Below, one piece after another: positions 56,253-64,000 of a stretch of 64,000 bases of DNA. The stretch's first letter is position 1; the number at the start of each line of letters is the position of its first letter. Source of the DNA: Psychrobacter frigidicola (GTDB lineage Bacteria; Pseudomonadota; Gammaproteobacteria; Pseudomonadales; Moraxellaceae); the NCBI RefSeq assembly GCF_007997305.1, contig NZ_VORZ01000004.1, positions 1-64,000 on the forward strand. The letters are read 5' to 3'. The notes under the pieces are model-generated. The model saw only the letters and a list, made by a program, of their open reading frames with translations. It had not been told where the DNA came from and did not search any database. The translations under genes were made by a program, and so were the position numbers.

Positions 56253-57284
56253 ATGACTGATAACTACCAACCAATTTTTGCAGTACAGCAATTATTCACT
56301 AACCCCGTCCGCCTTCTAGCGCCAATGGAAGGTTTAAGCGACCCTTTGATGCGCCAAATTCTCACTCAGATAGCGCACGACTTAGGCCGTCCTTATGATT
56401 GGTCGGTTAGTGAGTTTATTCGGGTGACGCAGCACTTATTGCCAGCGCATGTATTTTATAAATATGTGCCAGAATTGCATAATGATGCTAAGACTGCCTC
56501 GGGCACGCCCATTCATATACAACTATTAGGTAGTGATGCGCAGCTGATGGCAGAAAATGCTGCTTATGCTTGCGAGCTGGGCGCGCCCGCGATTGATATT
56601 AACTTTGGTTGTCCTGCAAAGTCAGTTAATAACCACCGCGGCGGTTCCGTATTATTAGATGAGCCAGAAGTATTGTATGAAATTATTAGTGCGGTACGCC
56701 AAGCGGTTCCTGCTGAGACTCCAGTCTCGGCCAAGATTCGCTTGGGCTATACCAATACTTCTAAGATAAATGAGATTCGCCAAGCTATCGCTGATAGCGG
56801 CGCAGATTGGTTGACTATTCATGCCCGTACCAAAACCCAAGGCTATAAGCCGCCCGCTTATTGGGATAAGATTCAGAGCTTTAATACGCTAGATATTCCG
56901 ATAATTGCTAATGGTGAAATTTGGACAGCTGAACAAGCGCAAGCTTGTATGCAGCAGGCAGGAACGCCGCATCTTATGCTTGGGCGCGGTGCAGTGACTC
57001 GTCCCGATTTGATTGCGCAGGTTGATAGTAATATTGCAAACAACATGGCGAATAATATAGCGAACGAGGCTCTAGCCTTATCGTGGCAAGCAATGATAAC
57101 GCATCAAATTAAATTTTTGGAAGGGCAAGCCAAAAATGACATCGTCTTAATTGGTCGTTATAAACAATGGCTAGCGATGCTTACGAAAGGCTATGTTGAG
57201 GCGCAAATATTATGGAACGCTATTAAACGTGAAAAAAATAAAGCAGCCATTATTAATGCGCTACAGACCAGCACATATTCATAA
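56253..57284 (+). CDS. dusC: tRNA-dihydrouridine(16) synthase
   Basis: FMN enzyme that reduces uridine to dihydrouridine in tRNA. LLAPMEGLSDPLMRQIL near residue 17 and the catalytic-Cys motif IDINFGCPAKSVNNHRGGSV near residue 113 are Dus hallmarks. HARTKTQGYKPPAYWDK near residue 190 and LMLGRGAVTRPDL near residue 248 follow. The PPAYW sequence and the size of 343 aa fit the DusC subgroup rather than DusA or DusB. Confidence 0.93.
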   Translation: MTDNYQPIFAVQQLFTNPVRLLAPMEGLSDPLMRQILTQIAHDLGRPYDWSVSEFIRVTQHLLPAHVFYKYVPELHNDAKTASGTPIHIQLLGSDAQLMAENAAYACELGAPAIDINFGCPAKSVNNHRGGSVLLDEPEVLYEIISAVRQAVPAETPVSAKIRLGYTNTSKINEIRQAIADSGADWLTIHARTKTQGYKPPAYWDKIQSFNTLDIPIIANGEIWTAEQAQACMQQAGTPHLMLGRGAVTRPDLIAQVDSNIANNMANNIANEALALSWQAMITHQIKFLEGQAKNDIVLIGRYKQWLAMLTKGYVEAQILWNAIKREKNKAAIINALQTSTYS

Positions 57285-57338
57285 TAAATAGCTGCCTTTA
57301 TTATATTTTATTCAACGACAAATTTTAAAATAAAACGC

Positions 57339-57764
57339 TTAAGCACTAATTCGAATCGCTAGATAAAATAGCATCAAGCTACAAATCATCGATAACACCC
57401 AAAGTATCGAGCGGAACATGGCTAAGTTAGTGATATAAGCGACGCAATATCCCATGCGGATAATCACATATAACCATGCAATTTTATTAATAATGGCTTG
57501 CGGCACAAAAAACAACATGGCAACCAATACTGCCACTAAGAATATCGGTAAGGTTTCATAGCTGTTCTGCTGTGCAGCATTTGCTCGTGCTGCCGCGCCA
57601 GTGGTATGCTGCAAAAAATCACGCGGATGCGCATTATCTTTTAAGTTAAAGCCGCCAAATACTTTTGCGGACATCGCCATGACCAAGGGCAACAGACTTG
57701 CTACTACCATCGCCCAGATTGCTGCCGCTGCCGTATCGGGAATAAGCCCAAATAGTGCATTCAT
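57339..57764 (-). CDS. MAPEG family membrane protein
   Basis: A 141-aa integral membrane protein with four hydrophobic helices. The RANAAQQNSYETLPIFLVAV segment near residue 59 (RAxxaxxNxxE) is the MAPEG signature, the family of glutathione-dependent enzymes such as microsomal GST. Substrate unknown. It lies 14 bp downstream of the OsmC-like gene on the same strand and is probably co-transcribed; both suit peroxide or electrophile defence. Confidence 0.85.
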   Translation of the reverse strand: MNALFGLIPDTAAAAIWAMVVASLLPLVMAMSAKVFGGFNLKDNAHPRDFLQHTTGAAARANAAQQNSYETLPIFLVAVLVAMLFFVPQAIINKIAWLYVIIRMGYCVAYITNLAMFRSILWVLSMICSLMLFYLAIRISA

Positions 57765-57778
57765 CAGTATTTTTGCCC

Positions 57779-58192
57779 CTACCCTGCGATAATTTCAAAA
57801 TCATGAGTGACGTTCACGCCGCCTTGTACCAGCATACGGCTGGCTGAACAGTATTTCTCTGCGGATAGGTGAATCGCCCTTTCAACATGTTTGTCTGCAA
57901 TATCTTTACCAGTCACCACGAAATGCATGTGAATATCAGTATAAACAGCGGGGACTGTCTCAGCACGTTGAGCGGTAAGCTCGCAGCGTACATCTTGCAC
58001 CTCTTGACGCGTCTTTTGTAATATTCCAACCACATCATAACTGGCACAACCGCCAAGACCTAATAAAATCAGCTCCATTGGGCTTGCACCTTTTTCTTTG
58101 TCCGCATCAATTTGGACATTATGCCCTGAGGGTGACACACCCATAAAAGCTTTGTCTTGTTGCCAAGTGACGCTTGCTTTAGATTCTGCCAT
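57779..58192 (-). CDS. OsmC family protein (YhfA-like)
   Basis: A 137-aa cytosolic protein of the OsmC/Ohr superfamily. The conserved Cys pair is in LGLGGCASYDVVGIL near residue 47 and AEKYCSASRML near residue 110. SPMELILLGLGG is the family signature helix. Members reduce peroxides or are of unknown role; it is closer to YhfA than to Ohr. First gene of a two-gene unit with the MAPEG gene. Confidence 0.88.
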   Translation of the reverse strand: MAESKASVTWQQDKAFMGVSPSGHNVQIDADKEKGASPMELILLGLGGCASYDVVGILQKTRQEVQDVRCELTAQRAETVPAVYTDIHMHFVVTGKDIADKHVERAIHLSAEKYCSASRMLVQGGVNVTHDFEIIAG

Positions 58193-58646
58193 AGTTTTAC
58201 CCTTATTTTAATTCGTTATTGATAGCTTTTAGGAACACTAACTCACATTACTATTTACGTTACTGAGCTAGTGTAGCACAAGCTAAAACACGGTTTTATA
58301 GGGCAACTGTCATTGAATGGCACACTAAACTAAATTTTTTATTTACTTAGCAATATTATTTTTTATCGCCTAAAAACCACTAAAAATAAGTCCATCAGTA
58401 GCTTGTAATATCACCGCTATAAACCTTTGATTTTACAGTTATAAATTCGTGAAACATTTTATAGCAAAATACTGTTACACATTTTGCCGGTTTCTTGGTT
58501 TAATAACGGTAATGAATCTTATTTTGATAATGTATTGATATCAGTCACTCAATATCCGCCACAATCTGTCACGGAATAATAATTATGACTTACATATCAG
58601 CACTTTATTAAAATAAGCGCTTTTAAATGATTTGAAAGGTTTAGTC
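58193..58646. other. Divergent intergenic region OsmC / rppH
   Basis: About 450 bp, AT-rich. I found no hairpin, RNA gene or repeat I could support. Confidence 0.4.
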
Positions 58647-59168
58647 ATGATAGATGCAGACGGTTTTCGCGCAAACGTCGGTATCATCTTGGCAAATACA
58701 CAAGGGCAAGTTCTGTGGGCAAAACGTATTGGTCACAACGCTTGGCAGTTCCCTCAAGGTGGTATTGACCGAGGGGAGACGCCGATGGATGCGATGTATC
58801 GTGAGCTCTGGGAAGAGGTCGGGTTATATCCGCGCCATGTCGATTTATTGGCGGTCACGCAAGATTGGTTGCGCTATCGTTTGCCAAAACGCTACGTGCG
58901 TCATGGACAATATCCACTGTGTATTGGGCAAAAACAAAAATGGTTTTTGCTACGCTTAGATGAGCTGAATACTCAACATATCCGCTTTGATGAGGGTAAG
59001 CCTGAGTTTGATCATTGGCAATGGGTCAGCTACTGGTACCCACTTGGGCAAGTGATTCACTTTAAACGTGGTGTATACCGCCGCGCCTTGCAAGAGCTGG
59101 TGCGTGAGCTGCCACTCAAGCAAGAGCTGATTATTCCTGAGCAAAACAATCATTTGCTTATAGAATAA
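58647..59168 (+). CDS. rppH: RNA pyrophosphohydrolase
   Basis: Removes pyrophosphate from the 5' triphosphate (or diphosphate) of mRNA, starting 5'-dependent decay. 173 aa from ATG 58647, preceded by GAAAGG; the frame opens at TTG 58632. The Nudix box begins at [17 protein letters not shown] near residue 38 and ends in [18 protein letters not shown] and AWQFPQGG are typical RppH segments. A hairpin terminator follows. Confidence 0.96.
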   Translation: MIDADGFRANVGIILANTQGQVLWAKRIGHNAWQFPQGGIDRGETPMDAMYRELWEEVGLYPRHVDLLAVTQDWLRYRLPKRYVRHGQYPLCIGQKQKWFLLRLDELNTQHIRFDEGKPEFDHWQWVSYWYPLGQVIHFKRGVYRRALQELVRELPLKQELIIPEQNNHLLIE

Positions 59169-59196
59169 TTCAGTAACATTAAGTTTAAATCAATGC

Positions 59197-59246
59197 CTGC
59201 TCTAGAGCCTGTTACTTTTCAGACTCTAGAGTAGACATTTTTATTG
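59197..59246 (+). terminator. Intrinsic terminator after rppH
   Basis: CTGCTCTAGAGCC (59197-59209) pairs with GACTCTAGAGTAG (59222-59234), with one wobble and one mismatch, then ACATTTTTATT. Each arm contains the palindrome CTCTAGAG. Confidence 0.7.
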
Positions 59247-59248
59247 GT

Positions 59249-59267
59249 GCTAGCTAGCCTAGCTAGC
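59249..59267. repeat. CTAG-rich palindrome at the NRDE gene end
   Basis: GCTAGCTAG-C-CTAGCTAGC is a perfect 9-bp inverted repeat with a 1-base centre, holding four CTAG. It overlaps the stop codon of the NRDE gene (59259). Confidence 0.85.
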
Positions 59268-60131
59268 GTTATTTAACTCACGACTGATAAGTTCAGCCCT
59301 CATTTTTGCATGGCTACCGCTACCCTTTTCATTACGCAACGTTAAAATACTTTGCGTACGCGTACCATAAGTCGGCATGCTGGTTTTGAGATTGAGATTA
59401 AGAGTAGCCAAAGCCATAGGCTCAATATAAACAGACGATAGCGCTTGCTCGATATTGTTAGCGACGCCAGTCTGCGGCAACTTATCCGGCGGCGCTTTAG
59501 TATTATCTGACAGTACGTCAAAGGCTGCCGGTTGCCAATAATCAAAGTGACTATTTTCACCAATCAGTGGTAACACTTCTTGCCGTAGTCTAGCCCGCAG
59601 GCGCTCAGTCTTAAACCAACTTTCATCCGGCTGACCATTAGAAAATACATGCAGCCCAGCATATAAAGGTGTGGGTGCATAACCGCGATTATTAACGATA
59701 ACCGCTTGCTTAGCATCGCCAATAATAAGATTAAAGCCCGCATAATCTTGCAAGTTAATCTCTCGTGCAAAAGCCATTGGACTTATATCACTGGTCAGAA
59801 AGTCAGTCACTAACTCGCCACGAGAGCGCTCACTGACAGTTGCCTGCACGCCATCTCGAAAGTTAAGCACTGCTGCCCAGCGCCCATTTTGCTCATCGTA
59901 TTTTAGGTTTGAAGCTTGAGTTTTTGGCTGTGCTTCTAGTTGTATTCGTTGCTGCTGTTGATGAATGCCTAGCCAAGTACCCCCACTTTGACTATCACGC
60001 CCAGCATAGATGGGCTTATCCAACCACTGGTGTAGGGGCTCAGTCGGACGCTGCAAAAACTCATCGCGGTTAGACAGTAATACCAATGGCAACTCATCAA
60101 ATAATTGCCAAGTAATGGCGACGATACACAT
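59259..60131 (-). CDS. NRDE family protein (TANGO2-like)
   Basis: A 290-aa cytosolic protein. MCIVAITWQLFDELPLVLLS followed by NRDEF is the family's N-terminal signature; Cys2 would become the N-terminal nucleophile of the Ntn-hydrolase fold once Met1 is removed. Further signatures are GRDSQSGGTWLGI near residue 44 and FNLIIGD near residue 132. Human TANGO2 is a homologue linked to haem and lipid handling; the bacterial role is unclear. It lies downstream of the MuiA-like gene on the same strand. Confidence 0.88.
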   Translation of the reverse strand: MCIVAITWQLFDELPLVLLSNRDEFLQRPTEPLHQWLDKPIYAGRDSQSGGTWLGIHQQQQRIQLEAQPKTQASNLKYDEQNGRWAAVLNFRDGVQATVSERSRGELVTDFLTSDISPMAFAREINLQDYAGFNLIIGDAKQAVIVNNRGYAPTPLYAGLHVFSNGQPDESWFKTERLRARLRQEVLPLIGENSHFDYWQPAAFDVLSDNTKAPPDKLPQTGVANNIEQALSSVYIEPMALATLNLNLKTSMPTYGTRTQSILTLRNEKGSGSHAKMRAELISRELNNAS

Positions 60132-60195
60132 AGCAATCCTTTTTATTAGTTGCTTATTATATTAGTGGTTCAGTTTTATCATAAGCATTGTTTTA

Positions 60196-61881
60196 TCAAT
60201 TGGTATTTAATTGCTTATTAACAGGATAGCTTATCTGATAAGTAGAGTTGAATACTTGTGACTGTTTACTTGGCAAAATAACTTCCCATGCCACTATCCC
60301 TTTATTATCGTTCCAATCTTGTTCACTAATCGGTGGAGTATGAGTGGTAATGACTTTAATACTCTCATCAGTGCTAACAGGCTCAGCACTTAATACCTGC
60401 AAGCGCATACTGCGATTATGCTGATTGGTAAACTGATAAGCTTGATTAATGGTTCGTGTTTGCAGACGATTAAATACCCCTTTATCGCCTTGTTTGTCTT
60501 CATCGGCTAGTTGTTTGACGATTATATTGGGGTCGATACCAAAACCAATACCTTGCTCTTTTAGGGTCTGATAGCTATAGCGCGACTGCCCGACATAGTT
60601 ATCGTCGCGGTAAAGTTGCAGCGAACCATCAACCCAAGCTGGGGTCAAAAACGGCGCTGAGGCATACCAATAAGCAGCGGCTTCTTGATGGGGTGTACTA
60701 CGAACCCATAGCTTACTCTTGCCCGATTGCTCATCAATAACCGTGCGCACCCGTCTGCCATCACTTGGAATACTGACCCGCTGCGGCAAGCGATATTCTA
60801 TAAGACCATTTTTATTTTGGCTACTGACTGTAAAGTTAGGTAGCGGTGCCATATTTGAATCCATTGCCGCGCTGCCAGCATAGCTTTTCTCTTCTGATAC
60901 TACGACAACCGGGGTAGCATTCCTCTCCATCATAGGTTGCGTATACCTAACCAATTTATCTTGACTCTCTTCATATAGCGATAATCGCGGTACGGTTGGC
61001 AATTGGCTGGTGGTATTTTGATTGGGATTAATTGTACTTAATGTTAAGGGTACATTTATCCAATTTTCTCCCGTTTGCTGGGCAATTATGGCGGAGGCAA
61101 CAATATTTAGTTGCTCACTTTCTGTATTTAAACGCGCTTGATACGTCGGCTCCCAGCCAGCACCGCGTACTTGATAATGTAGTTTCACGGAGCTTGGTGC
61201 ACGGCTAGCTGTCCGCACACTGACTTGGGTAACGCTATTACGAGTTGAGGTGGTACTACCAGCCAGCAGTTGAGTTAGCGCATCTTGAGCAAAGGTTTGC
61301 TGCTGTTGAATCGCTAATATTTTTTTATTAATAGTTTTGGCTTCAGATTCCATATCTCGAGTGGTACTAGCCACAGAGCCGTTCATACTGACTTGGGTAA
61401 CTTTGGTCAAATTCTGCAAATAAGCTTTGGCTAATTTTGCCGCTTCTAATTCTGCAGTAATATCCGCTAAGGTTTGCTGTTGGGTCTGTACTTTTGCATC
61501 TCCTTGATACTGACATTGCGCCGCTTGCTCCCCGCTCAACGTTTCGATACTGATTTCACCGACATTAACATTACCTAGCGCCTGCACGCTTAAGCTATCA
61601 TTATCAATAAAGGGTGACAAGCAAGAGAAAATAAGGGTCTGCTCACCCGTACCGCTAATAGGTAAAGCACGAGTGACACTCGCTAAGCCTTGATAGATAG
61701 TCACTTGCTCAATAGTACTCGTCGCTGCTTGCGCCGTAGTTATCAGCACTAAAGGTAAACTTATAGCGGTAATGCTAACTATCGCTAATGGCGTTGCCGT
61801 CTTTTTTAACCAGCGCCCCTTAAATTCACTCGCGCTCTGCTGGTCAGTTAAGACAGATAGTTTTAATAAGCTCTTTTGCAT
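60196..61881 (-). CDS. DUF4139 / mucoidy inhibitor MuiA family protein
   Basis: A 561-aa exported protein. A hydrophobic signal segment (PLAIVSITAISLPLVLITT, about residues 32-50) ends near AQAAT. A DUF4140 N-terminal domain with EQVTIYQGLASVTRAL, a coiled coil (residues 130-205) and a C-terminal DUF4139 domain starting near SSVKLHYQVRGAGWEPTYQA follow. In E. coli, MuiA-type genes were linked to colanic acid mucoidy; the biochemical role is unknown. Probably periplasmic. Confidence 0.85.
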   Translation of the reverse strand: MQKSLLKLSVLTDQQSASEFKGRWLKKTATPLAIVSITAISLPLVLITTAQAATSTIEQVTIYQGLASVTRALPISGTGEQTLIFSCLSPFIDNDSLSVQALGNVNVGEISIETLSGEQAAQCQYQGDAKVQTQQQTLADITAELEAAKLAKAYLQNLTKVTQVSMNGSVASTTRDMESEAKTINKKILAIQQQQTFAQDALTQLLAGSTTSTRNSVTQVSVRTASRAPSSVKLHYQVRGAGWEPTYQARLNTESEQLNIVASAIIAQQTGENWINVPLTLSTINPNQNTTSQLPTVPRLSLYEESQDKLVRYTQPMMERNATPVVVVSEEKSYAGSAAMDSNMAPLPNFTVSSQNKNGLIEYRLPQRVSIPSDGRRVRTVIDEQSGKSKLWVRSTPHQEAAAYWYASAPFLTPAWVDGSLQLYRDDNYVGQSRYSYQTLKEQGIGFGIDPNIIVKQLADEDKQGDKGVFNRLQTRTINQAYQFTNQHNRSMRLQVLSAEPVSTDESIKVITTHTPPISEQDWNDNKGIVAWEVILPSKQSQVFNSTYQISYPVNKQLNTN

Positions 61882-62049
61882 AACAACGCCCCAAAGTTCA
61901 GTATATTTTTCTATCTTAGCGGTTTTCTTATAATACAGCTATACACTCTAAACAGTATTATGACTTAGTCGCTATCACGATTTTGTATGCCTATCGAGCG
62001 AATTTTGCTATGATGAGCAGCATATTATTGCCAACTTTATGATGCCTTT

Positions 62050-62934
62050 ATGATGATTCACCCTCAGTATGACCCCGTCGCGCTATCCTTAGGCCCAGTA
62101 GAAGTTCACTGGTATGGCCTTATGTATTTATTAGCTTTTGCCGCCGCTTATGGCTTGGCATGGTATCGCAGCACCAAGCGGGACAATTGGTCGACCGATA
62201 TGGTCTCAGACTTAGTGTTTTTTGGTGCGCTTGGGGTCATCTTAGGTGGCCGTGTCGGTTATGTATTGTTTTATCAATTCGGTGAGCTATTACAGAATCC
62301 TGCTTATTTATTTAAAGTTTGGGAAGGCGGTATGTCGTTCCATGGCGGCTTTATCGGTGTCATGCTTGGCATGTTGTACTTTGCGCGTAAATATAAAAAA
62401 AGTCCTTTCCAAGTCCTCGACTTCATTGTGCCTTGTGTGCCCACTGGTCTTTTATTTGGACGTTTAGGTAACTATATCAATGGCGAGTTATGGGGACGGG
62501 TCTCTGATGGCGGTTATAACTGGCTGACCTATTTCCCGCAAGCGGCCGCTTTTGATGTACAACAACTACAAGCCAATCCAGCCTTGCAAGACTTAGCACT
62601 TGAAGTTAACGGTCAGTATTTATTGCCGCGTCATCCCTCACAATTATATGAAGCGTTTGCCGAAGGTCTCCTATTATTCCTCTTTTTATGGTGGTATTCA
62701 TCCAAGCCGCGCCCACGCATGGCAGCGACTGCAGTCTTTTTATTGGGCTATGGTTTTAGCCGCTTTATCATTGAATTTTTCCGTCAGCCGGACATCGATC
62801 AGGGTTATATCTTGTTTGGTTGGATGACTAAAGGGCAAATATTGACCGCACCAATGATAATTATTGGCTTCATTCTGCTCATTTATGCTTATAAACGTGG
62901 TATTTATGATTGGGGTAAGCAAGGCGCTTATTAA
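62050..62934 (+). CDS. lgt: Prolipoprotein diacylglyceryl transferase
   Basis: Inner-membrane enzyme that adds diacylglycerol from phosphatidylglycerol to the lipobox Cys, the first step of lipoprotein maturation. 294 aa with about seven helices. GGRVGYVLFYQ near residue 66, EGGMSFHGGFIGV near residue 95 (His) and FGRLGNYINGELWGR near residue 136 are Lgt signatures. Start may be the first or second of two consecutive ATGs. First gene of an lgt-thyA-folA unit. Confidence 0.97.
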   Translation: MMIHPQYDPVALSLGPVEVHWYGLMYLLAFAAAYGLAWYRSTKRDNWSTDMVSDLVFFGALGVILGGRVGYVLFYQFGELLQNPAYLFKVWEGGMSFHGGFIGVMLGMLYFARKYKKSPFQVLDFIVPCVPTGLLFGRLGNYINGELWGRVSDGGYNWLTYFPQAAAFDVQQLQANPALQDLALEVNGQYLLPRHPSQLYEAFAEGLLLFLFLWWYSSKPRPRMAATAVFLLGYGFSRFIIEFFRQPDIDQGYILFGWMTKGQILTAPMIIIGFILLIYAYKRGIYDWGKQGAY

Positions 62935-62975
62935 GTTACTTTATATAAACCACCTATTTATTAAAGCTGAGAGTT

Positions 62976-63836
62976 ATGATTACTGATAGAAATGAGCACG
63001 CTTATCTAGATTTACTGCGCCATGTTTTAACAAATGGTACCGAAAAAGGTGATCGTACTGGTACTGGTACGCTTAGCCATTTTGGTGCGCAGTTGCGTTT
63101 TAATTTAGCCGATGGTTTTCCGCTACTCACTACCAAAAAAGTTCATTTTAAATCGATTGTTTATGAGCTGTTATGGTTTTTGAGCGGTAACACCCACGTT
63201 GATTATTTGCAGCAAAATAATGTACGCATCTGGAACGAGTGGGCAACGGCCGCGCAGACCGCACGCTTTAATCGCTCTGAAGGTGATTTGGGCCCTATTT
63301 ATGGGCATCAGTGGCGCAATTATGGCGCTAGCCAAGGTGCTGACGGTAGTTATAATAATGATGGTATCGACCAAATTACTAACGTTATTAAACAAATAAA
63401 AACCAATCCTAATTCACGGCGTTTGATTGTTTCTGGCTGGAACCCTAGTGAAGCTGAGCAAGTGGCTTTGCCACCTTGTCATACCATGTTTCAGTTCTTT
63501 GTGGCGGACAATAAGCTCTCTTGCCAGCTCTATCAACGCTCAGCTGACCTATTCTTAGGCGTGCCTTTTAATATTGCTAGTTACGCTCTGTTGACCCAAA
63601 TGGTAGCGCAAGTGTGCGGATTAGAGGTTGGTGAATTTATTTGGACGGGCGGTGATTGTCATATTTATCAGAACCATCGTGAACAAGCAAAATTGCAATT
63701 AACACGCAATCCATTTGCATTGCCGACTTTGACCCTAAATCCGGATGTAAATGATATGTTTGCTTTTAAATACGATGATATTAAAGTTGAAGGTTATGAA
63801 TCGCATCCTGCTATTAAAGCGCAGGTTTCAGTATAA
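62976..63836 (+). CDS. thyA: Thymidylate synthase
   Basis: Converts dUMP to dTMP using methylene-THF. 286 aa, longer than E. coli ThyA (264) through a loop after [38 protein letters not shown] near residue 25, the catalytic Cys in [12 protein letters not shown] and [19 protein letters not shown] are diagnostic. 41 bp after lgt and 57 bp before folA, matching the common lgt-thyA-folA order. Confidence 0.98.
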   Translation: MITDRNEHAYLDLLRHVLTNGTEKGDRTGTGTLSHFGAQLRFNLADGFPLLTTKKVHFKSIVYELLWFLSGNTHVDYLQQNNVRIWNEWATAAQTARFNRSEGDLGPIYGHQWRNYGASQGADGSYNNDGIDQITNVIKQIKTNPNSRRLIVSGWNPSEAEQVALPPCHTMFQFFVADNKLSCQLYQRSADLFLGVPFNIASYALLTQMVAQVCGLEVGEFIWTGGDCHIYQNHREQAKLQLTRNPFALPTLTLNPDVNDMFAFKYDDIKVEGYESHPAIKAQVSV

Positions 63837-63893
63837 GCATCGGTCTTAACTAAAGCCAGTTATGCATATTAATAACAATTACAGGAACATCCC

Positions 63894-64000
63894 ATGAGTT
63901 ATGCCAACATTCAAGTTGCCCAAATCGCCGCTATTAGTCGCAATCGCTGTATTGGTAAAGGCAATGATTTGCCGTGGTATATCTCAGCCGATTTGCAGCA
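63894..64000 (+). CDS. folA: Dihydrofolate reductase (N-terminal part, cut by window end)
   Basis: The ATG at 63894 follows ACAGGAACATCCC. The 35 residues visible read MSYANIQVAQIAAISRNRCI and then GKGNDLPWYISADLQ, the standard DHFR N-terminus with the IGKGNDLPW substrate loop. It regenerates tetrahydrofolate used by thyA just upstream. The rest of the gene lies beyond 64000. Confidence 0.93.
   Translation, partial: MSYANIQVAQIAAISRNRCIGKGNDLPWYISADLQ

Overview
The window looks like a chromosomal segment of a Psychrobacter-like gammaproteobacterium (family Moraxellaceae). This is inferred from the moderately AT-rich composition, the protein sequences (RapA, TatABC, HisIE, RbgA/YlqF, PheST-IhfA, Lgt-ThyA-FolA) and the gene order. 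I could run no database search. Nearly everything is ordinary core genome. I see no prophage, insertion sequence, CRISPR array, tRNA or complete rRNA gene.

Layout. 1-260: three stacked strong promoters on the minus strand with GC-rich discriminators, most likely driving an rRNA operon just off the left edge. 419-6039: uracil-DNA glycosylase-like protein, upp, a YdfG-type dehydrogenase, a frameshifted hypothetical gene, two alpha/beta hydrolases and a DUF1653 protein. 6167-8158: tyrS, with a TIR-domain gene (Cap12/PF10137-like) fused to its 3' end as a two-gene unit. 8278-12066: anmK, fabF and a Glu-rich orphan. 12246-18438 (minus): aminopeptidase P, POT peptide transporter, Ala-rich membrane protein and lnt. 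18732-27024: corC, a DUF4105 (Lnb-like) membrane protein, a frameshifted lipoprotein, YcgN, a dienelactone hydrolase and DUF2339. 27221-30484: rbgA, a GIY-YIG/DUF4357 protein and mutY. 30594-38437: tesB, rapA, a 2-hydroxyacid dehydrogenase, a flavin monooxygenase and an RluA-type synthase. 38801-42581: trxA, rho with a long leader, a glycine-zipper lipoprotein and a YpfJ-type protease. 42993-44435: a heptad-repeat lipoprotein facing two tandem BLUF photoreceptors. 45179-50342 (minus): rpmI-rplT-pheS-pheT-ihfA. 50911-54481: thioesterase, hisIE and tatABC. 54646-64000: SF1 helicase, dusC, MAPEG, OsmC, rppH, NRDE, a MuiA-like protein and lgt-thyA-folA (folA cut by the window end).

Themes. Lipoprotein biogenesis is represented three times (lgt, lnt and a DUF4105 protein close to lnt). 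Translation genes form the rpmI-to-ihfA block, plus tyrS, dusC, rbgA and rluA. RNA metabolism and transcription are covered by rho, rapA and rppH.

The best leads are the TIR-like gene using the 3' end of tyrS as its ribosome-binding site, the DUF4105 protein near lnt, the tandem BLUF pair, two genes each broken by a five-A run that is one base short, and several unexplained small repeats and palindromes.
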